Positions 60,576-64,000 of a stretch of DNA of 64,000 bases are shown in pieces. The translations under genes and the position numbers were made by a program. The stretch is from REEB95 sp050729835 (lineage in GTDB: Bacteria > Pseudomonadota > Alphaproteobacteria > ATCC43930 > CGMCC-115725), in NCBI GenBank assembly GCA_050729835.1, contig JBOHLS010000010.1, positions 22,969-86,968 on the forward strand. The letters run 5' to 3'. Every line of letters begins with the position of its first letter. Positions within the stretch are counted from its first letter, which is position 1. The notes under the pieces were generated by a model. It had not been told where the DNA came from. It did no database searches and saw only the letters and a program-made list of their open reading frames with translations.

Positions 60576-61940
60576 TCAGGCGGTGGCGCGCGCCTTGACC
60601 TCCCCGCCGCTATCCGCTTCCAAATCCTCGAGGCGCCGCTTCGCCGGCTCGATGCCCCAGGCCCAAACCACGACGATCTGGATTACCAGCAGGCCGATCA
60701 TCATCGCCAGCACGCCGGAAACGCCCCAATGCTGGAACAGCGCGACCACCAGCAGGGGCGTGACGATGGTCGCGCCGCGGCCGAACATATTGCAGATGCC
60801 GTTGGCCCGAAGACGGACCTCGGTCGGGAACAGCTCTGACGTGTAGACGCCGTAGAGGATCGAGGTCAGAACGTAGATGCCGACGATCAGTACGAAGCCG
60901 ACGCCGAGCACCGTCTCGGGCTGCGTCATGAAGGGATAGATCGCACCCAGGACGATGCACCAGACCGAGCCGCCGATGATGGTGAATTTACGACCGAGCC
61001 GGTCGGCCGAAAATGCGCCGAGCGCGCAACCGATGAGCGAACCGGAAACGATCGCCAGCGTATAGGTCAGCGATTGGGTCACGCTCATCCCCTGCTTGAC
61101 GAAGAACGTCGGCAGCCAGTTGACGAAGCCGAAGATCAACGCGTTGATGGTGATGAGGACGACGCTGCCGACGACCATGAGCGGCAGCAACCGCGGACCG
61201 GCGAGCGACGACAGCGTGAAGGCTTCGAGCGGCTTGGCCGGCGCCGGTGTCGGCAGCGGCTTGCCGCCCGAGACGTCGCGCTCGATGCGCTGGAGCAACT
61301 CGTCGGCCTCTTGCATGCGCCCCTGGGTTTCGAGCCAGCGCGGCGATTCCGGCAGGTTCTTGCGCAAATACCAGACGATCAGCGCGCCGATGCCGGCGAC
61401 CACGAACAACGGCCGCCAGCCGAAGCTCGGGATGATCAGCCGCGCCAGAACCGCCGTCACCGGCAGGCCGGAAACGACGACGAAGGCCATGAACGCCATC
61501 CACTTGCCGCGCGTCTGCGGCGGCACGAATTCGGTCATGGTGCCATAGCCGACGACGATCTCGGCGCCGAGGCCGAAGCCCATGACGAAGCGCAGCCCGT
61601 TGAGCCAGTTGATGTCGGGCACGATCGCCGCCGCCAGCGACGCCAGGCCGAAGATCATCAAATTGAACTGATAGGTGAAGCGCCGGCCGTAGCGGTCGCC
61701 GAGGAAGCCCGCCGCCAGCGAGCCCAGCGTCATGCCGATGAAGGTGAGCGACAGGAACCAGCCGTTTTGCGCCAGCGTGGAAAAGCCGGTCTTCACCGTC
61801 GTGCCCAGCACCGGGCCGGCGATATAGAGATCGTAGCCGTCGAAGAACATGCCGGCGCCGATCAGCCAGAAGATGCGGTAATGCCAAGCGGAAATCGGCA
61901 GGCGATCGAGACGCGCGCCGGAATTGGCCATTGCGGACAT
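60576..61940 (-). CDS. MFS transporter (aromatic acid/sugar porter type)
   Basis: A 454-residue, 12-helix transporter. GMFFDGYDLYIAGPVLG in helix 1, GFLGDRYGRRFTYQ in loop 2-3 and GAFSADRLGRKFTI in loop 8-9 are standard. LRKNLPESPRWLETQGR in the central loop is typical of the sugar/organic-acid porter group. GAGGGG precedes ATG 61940. It starts the molybdenum-hydroxylase operon. The operon thus has a transporter at each end, from different MFS lineages by their motifs. Confidence 0.9.
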   Translation of the reverse strand: MSAMANSGARLDRLPISAWHYRIFWLIGAGMFFDGYDLYIAGPVLGTTVKTGFSTLAQNGWFLSLTFIGMTLGSLAAGFLGDRYGRRFTYQFNLMIFGLASLAAAIVPDINWLNGLRFVMGFGLGAEIVVGYGTMTEFVPPQTRGKWMAFMAFVVVSGLPVTAVLARLIIPSFGWRPLFVVAGIGALIVWYLRKNLPESPRWLETQGRMQEADELLQRIERDVSGGKPLPTPAPAKPLEAFTLSSLAGPRLLPLMVVGSVVLITINALIFGFVNWLPTFFVKQGMSVTQSLTYTLAIVSGSLIGCALGAFSADRLGRKFTIIGGSVWCIVLGAIYPFMTQPETVLGVGFVLIVGIYVLTSILYGVYTSELFPTEVRLRANGICNMFGRGATIVTPLLVVALFQHWGVSGVLAMMIGLLVIQIVVVWAWGIEPAKRRLEDLEADSGGEVKARATA

Positions 61941-62046
61941 GTAGTGAACCCCTCCCTGGAATTTATTGTGTGCGGCTTTGCTGCCGTATTGCCTATAACG
62001 CTAGCCGAAAGCGCATGCGATTACCATGGCGCGGAAAGGAGACGCG

Positions 62047-62829
62047 ATGGATGCTGGCGTATCGGCCAGGCTCGACGTCGTCGCAACCGGCACTGGCCGG
62101 GCCGTGGTTCTGCTGCATTCGTTGTTGTCGGATCGCGGCACCTTCGATCGCACAGCGCCGCGCTTGGCGCGCGAGCGCCGTGTGCTGCTGGTCGACCTGC
62201 CGGGCTTCGGCGGCTCGGCGCCCGCCGGCCCGCGGCTGGAGGATTTCGCCGACCGGATCGCGGAGAATTTACCACGCCTCGGCCTGAAGCCGGACGAGAC
62301 CGACGTTCTGGGCAACGGCTTCGGCGGTTTCATCGCGGTGGCACTGGCGGTGCGTCATGGAGCCAAATTCGACCGGCTGGTGCTGGTCGACAGCGGCGCG
62401 GCGATCCCGGCCGCCGGCAAGTCGGCCTTCGACAAGATGGCGGCGGCGGTCGAGAGCGGCGGCATGGCGGCCGTGCTCGACGCGGCTCTGGCGCGCATGT
62501 TTCCGGCGGATTTTCTCGCCGCGCATCCCGAGATCGCCGAACAGCGCCGCGCCGCGCTGCTGGCCATGAATCCGCAGTGCTTCGCCGCCGCCTGCCGCGC
62601 GCTGGCCGCGCTCGATCTGCGCGGCGCGATCCGGTCGATCCGCAATCCGACACTGGTCGTGGTCGGGCTCAAGGACACGGCGACGCCGCCGGCGCTGTCG
62701 CACGAGCTCGCCGCGACCATCCCTGGCGCGCAGCTCATCGAGCTACCGCATTGCGGGCATTCGCCGCATATCCAGGACCCGGAGGGGTTCTGGAACGCGG
62801 TGAAGCCGTTCCTCGGTTTGCAGGATTAG
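62047..62829 (+). CDS. Alpha/beta-hydrolase fold protein lacking the nucleophile Ser
   Basis: A 260-residue protein with the fold of 3-oxoadipate enol-lactonase and related hydrolases (VLLHSLLSDRGTFDR oxyanion region, DLPGFGGSA). The acid Asp210 (VVVGLKDTATPP) and His238 (PHCGHSPHIQDPEGF) are in place. The nucleophile elbow reads G-N-G-F-G-G at residues 89-94, so the expected Ser is Gly91. Activity must therefore be lost or use another mechanism. AAGGAGA fixes the start at 62047 rather than 62026. It is divergent from the MFS gene of the molybdenum-hydroxylase operon. Confidence 0.85.
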   Translation: MDAGVSARLDVVATGTGRAVVLLHSLLSDRGTFDRTAPRLARERRVLLVDLPGFGGSAPAGPRLEDFADRIAENLPRLGLKPDETDVLGNGFGGFIAVALAVRHGAKFDRLVLVDSGAAIPAAGKSAFDKMAAAVESGGMAAVLDAALARMFPADFLAAHPEIAEQRRAALLAMNPQCFAAACRALAALDLRGAIRSIRNPTLVVVGLKDTATPPALSHELAATIPGAQLIELPHCGHSPHIQDPEGFWNAVKPFLGLQD

Positions 62830-63308
62830 CCCACCGGCAAGGCGGTGCGGTATTTGACCTGCTTCAGCGCGAAGCTCGACTTGATGCTGGCGACGCCGGG
62901 CACGCGCGTCAGGTGCTCGACCAGGAAGCGTTCGTAGGCCGAAAGATCGGCGGTGACGATACGCAACAGGTAATCGGCGTCGCCGGTCATCAGATAGCAT
63001 TCCATGACCTCGGGCCGCTTGAGGATCGCCACCTCGAAACGCTCGAGCGCGCTTTCGATCTGGCGCTCGAGCGTGACGTTGACGAAGACGCTCACCGGCA
63101 AGCCGACGGCCGCCGGATCGAGCAGCGCGACATAGCGCCGAATGGTTCCCGTCTCCTCGAGCGCGCGCACCCGGCGCAGGCACGGCGACGGGCTCAAGCC
63201 GACGGCCTCGGCAAGCTCGACATTGGTCAGCCGCGCATTGTCCTGGAGTCGGCCAAGGATGCGGCGGTCTATGACATCGAGCGCCGTCTGGCGCAATATT
63301 TCGCTCAA
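62826..63308 (-). CDS. Lrp/AsnC family transcriptional regulator
   Basis: A 160-residue regulator. An N-terminal winged helix-turn-helix (DRRILGRLQDNARLTNVELA, GLSPSPCLRRVRALE) is followed by an AsnC-type ligand-binding domain (VMECYLMTGDADYLLRIVTA). It starts with TTG at 63308. AGGAGG exactly 5 bases upstream makes this rare start codon convincing. It overlaps the hydrolase gene by 4 bp in convergent orientation, and is divergent from the E1-like gene, which it probably controls through the 96-bp AT-rich gap 63309-63404. Confidence 0.92.
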   Translation of the reverse strand: MSEILRQTALDVIDRRILGRLQDNARLTNVELAEAVGLSPSPCLRRVRALEETGTIRRYVALLDPAAVGLPVSVFVNVTLERQIESALERFEVAILKRPEVMECYLMTGDADYLLRIVTADLSAYERFLVEHLTRVPGVASIKSSFALKQVKYRTALPVG

Positions 63309-63404
63309 TAATTCCTCCTTGGCGCAATAGAACTATAAAATTGAAGCGAATCCTTGGCATCTTCGCAATGATTTTCCGCGGACCGCTGCGCTAAGAGTTG
63401 GGCC

Positions 63405-63877
63405 ATGGCCCTGGCCCAGCGACAGAAGCCGCGCCCAGCTGCGGCGATCGGCCGGCTCGCCCTGCTGCAGGCGCTCGAACGCAAGGTGCTGTGGCTCAGC
63501 ACCTGGACGATCCATCACGCCAATCACCTGCGACCCAATCGCGACGGTCTCAAGGTCGGCGGTCATCAGGCCAGCTGCGCCTCGGCGGTGACGCTGCTCA
63601 CCGCGCTCTATTTCCATGCCTTGCGGCCGGAGGACCGGATCGCGGTCAAGCCGCATGCCGCGCCGGTGCTGCACGCGATCCAGTATCTGCTCGGCCGGCA
63701 GAGTCGCGCCGCCCTGGAGGGCTTCCGCGCGTTCGGCGGCGCGCAGTCCTATCCGTCGCGCACCAAGGACAGCGCGCCGGTGGATTTTTCCACCGGCTCG
63801 GTCGGGCTTGGCGTCGGCATGACGTTGTTCGCGGCGCTGACGCAGGATTACGTGCACATGCACGGTCTGGCGCCTAA
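63405..63877 (+). pseudogene. Pyruvate/2-oxobutyrate dehydrogenase E1-like gene, interrupted by an IS
   Basis: The first 157 codons match the N-terminus of single-chain E1/transketolase-like proteins: TIHHANHLRPNRDGLKVGGH, QASCASAVTLLTALYFHALR, AVKPHAAPVLHAIQYLLGRQ and DFSTGSVGLGVGMTLFAAL. Homology stops after QDYVHMHG. The frame then enters an insertion element and ends at 63941. The thiamine diphosphate site and the rest of the roughly 780-residue protein are missing or displaced beyond the window. An Lrp regulator next to an E1 recalls mdeR-mdeB of methionine breakdown, an inference only. Confidence 0.82.
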
Positions 63878-64000
63878 GAGCCGATCCAAGAAGTTAGGAT
63901 TCAGGAGCAACGGGCTGGCCTGGTCAAGCGGCGGAGCATGATGCGGATCATGGCGAGACGGACGAAGGCGGCGGCGGATCGGGCGTAGCGCTCGAAGTCG
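63878..64000 (-). mobile_element. IS5-family-like insertion sequence, partial (right window edge)
   Basis: The E1-like gene breaks at CTAA (63874-63877), which fits the YTAR target preference of IS5-type elements. The element then starts with GAGCCGATCCAAG, a plausible terminal repeat. Inside, the minus strand encodes the C-terminus of a transposase. The other end and the target duplicate lie outside the window, so length and family subgroup stay open. Confidence 0.7.
63901..64000 (-). CDS. IS5-family-like transposase, C-terminal fragment (partial)
   Basis: The last 33 residues of a minus-strand transposase are visible: DFERYARSAAAFVRLAMIRI followed by MLRRLTRPARCS and a TGA at 63903-63901. 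The pattern F-E-R-Y-A-R-x-x-A-A-F-x-x-L-A-x-I-x-x-x-L-x-R is the usual end of IS5-group DDE transposases. The catalytic part lies outside the window. Confidence 0.75.
   Translation of the reverse strand, partial: DFERYARSAAAFVRLAMIRIMLRRLTRPARCS

Noticed and set aside
61074..63311. 745-codon plus-strand frame opposite the MFS gene and through the hydrolase region
   Set aside because: Arg/Asp/Gln-rich shadow in the wrong frame for the alpha/beta hydrolase and antisense to the MFS and Lrp genes.
1..64000. tRNA, rRNA or CRISPR array
   Set aside because: Reading both strands I found no T-arm-like tRNA pattern, no rRNA sequence and no regularly spaced direct repeats.

Overview
This is a GC-rich, gene-dense window from what is almost certainly an alphaproteobacterium. 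It encodes the three core parts of the general stress response known only from that class: an EcfG-type sigma factor (40539-41126), its anti-sigma factor NepR (48670-48858) and a PhyR-type anti-anti-sigma regulator (49679-50479). The order cannot be fixed from sequence alone. Rhodospirillales or Hyphomicrobiales would fit. Many genes overlap by ATGA or TGATG, and four genes are visibly broken.

Layout. 1-2.5 kb: 5' end of a MetF-type reductase, a GMC oxidoreductase and a cold-shock protein. 2.5-7.8 kb: an SDR / aryl-AMP ligase / amidohydrolase operon divergent from a TetR regulator, then an orphan ABC solute-binding protein. Two matching palindromes (TGAACATGTTCA and TGAACGCGTTCT) sit at the two promoters. 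7.8-12 kb: a YoaK-type membrane protein, a CioAB-type cytochrome bd oxidase and an MscS channel. 12-18.5 kb: a frameshifted CocE-like hydrolase, a small secreted protein, an amidohydrolase with two class II aldolase-like decarboxylases, a VOC protein and a ferritin-like diiron protein. 18.8-21.2 kb: sodB, a cardiolipin-synthase-like lipoprotein and an RlpA remnant.

21.4-38.8 kb is a run of eight tightly packed genes for trehalose and alpha-glucan: otsA, glgE, treS fused to maltokinase, glgB, glgX, treZ, malQ and treY. treY carries an in-frame amber codon. A GH13 glucosidase lies convergent to it. ecfG follows, then a gnd-zwf-pgl-polyphosphate-glucokinase operon, small stress-type membrane proteins, a GH15 glucoamylase/trehalase-like enzyme, nepR, a Cys-rich copper-binding-type protein, phyR and rpiA (40.5-51.7 kb). 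51.8-55.6 kb holds secreted and membrane proteins and a glutamate-type dehydrogenase. 55.6-62 kb is a three-subunit molybdenum hydroxylase operon framed by two MFS transporters. At the right edge an IS5-like element interrupts a pyruvate-dehydrogenase-E1-like gene next to an Lrp regulator.

How it fits together. Four exact copies of the EcfG promoter pattern GGAAC-N16-CGTT lie upstream of sodB, otsA, gnd and a DUF883 gene, and weaker ones lie upstream of nepR and a membrane-protein gene at 55096. I infer that 18.7-50.5 kb is a general-stress island. In it the sigma circuit sits among its targets: trehalose/glucan synthesis, NADPH supply from glucose through the oxidative pentose phosphate pathway, superoxide defence and envelope proteins. 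The PhyR receiver domain lacks the usual Thr and Lys and half of the acidic pair, which raises the question of how this circuit is switched. The outer parts of the window look like catabolic accessory loci for aromatic or heteroaromatic acids.
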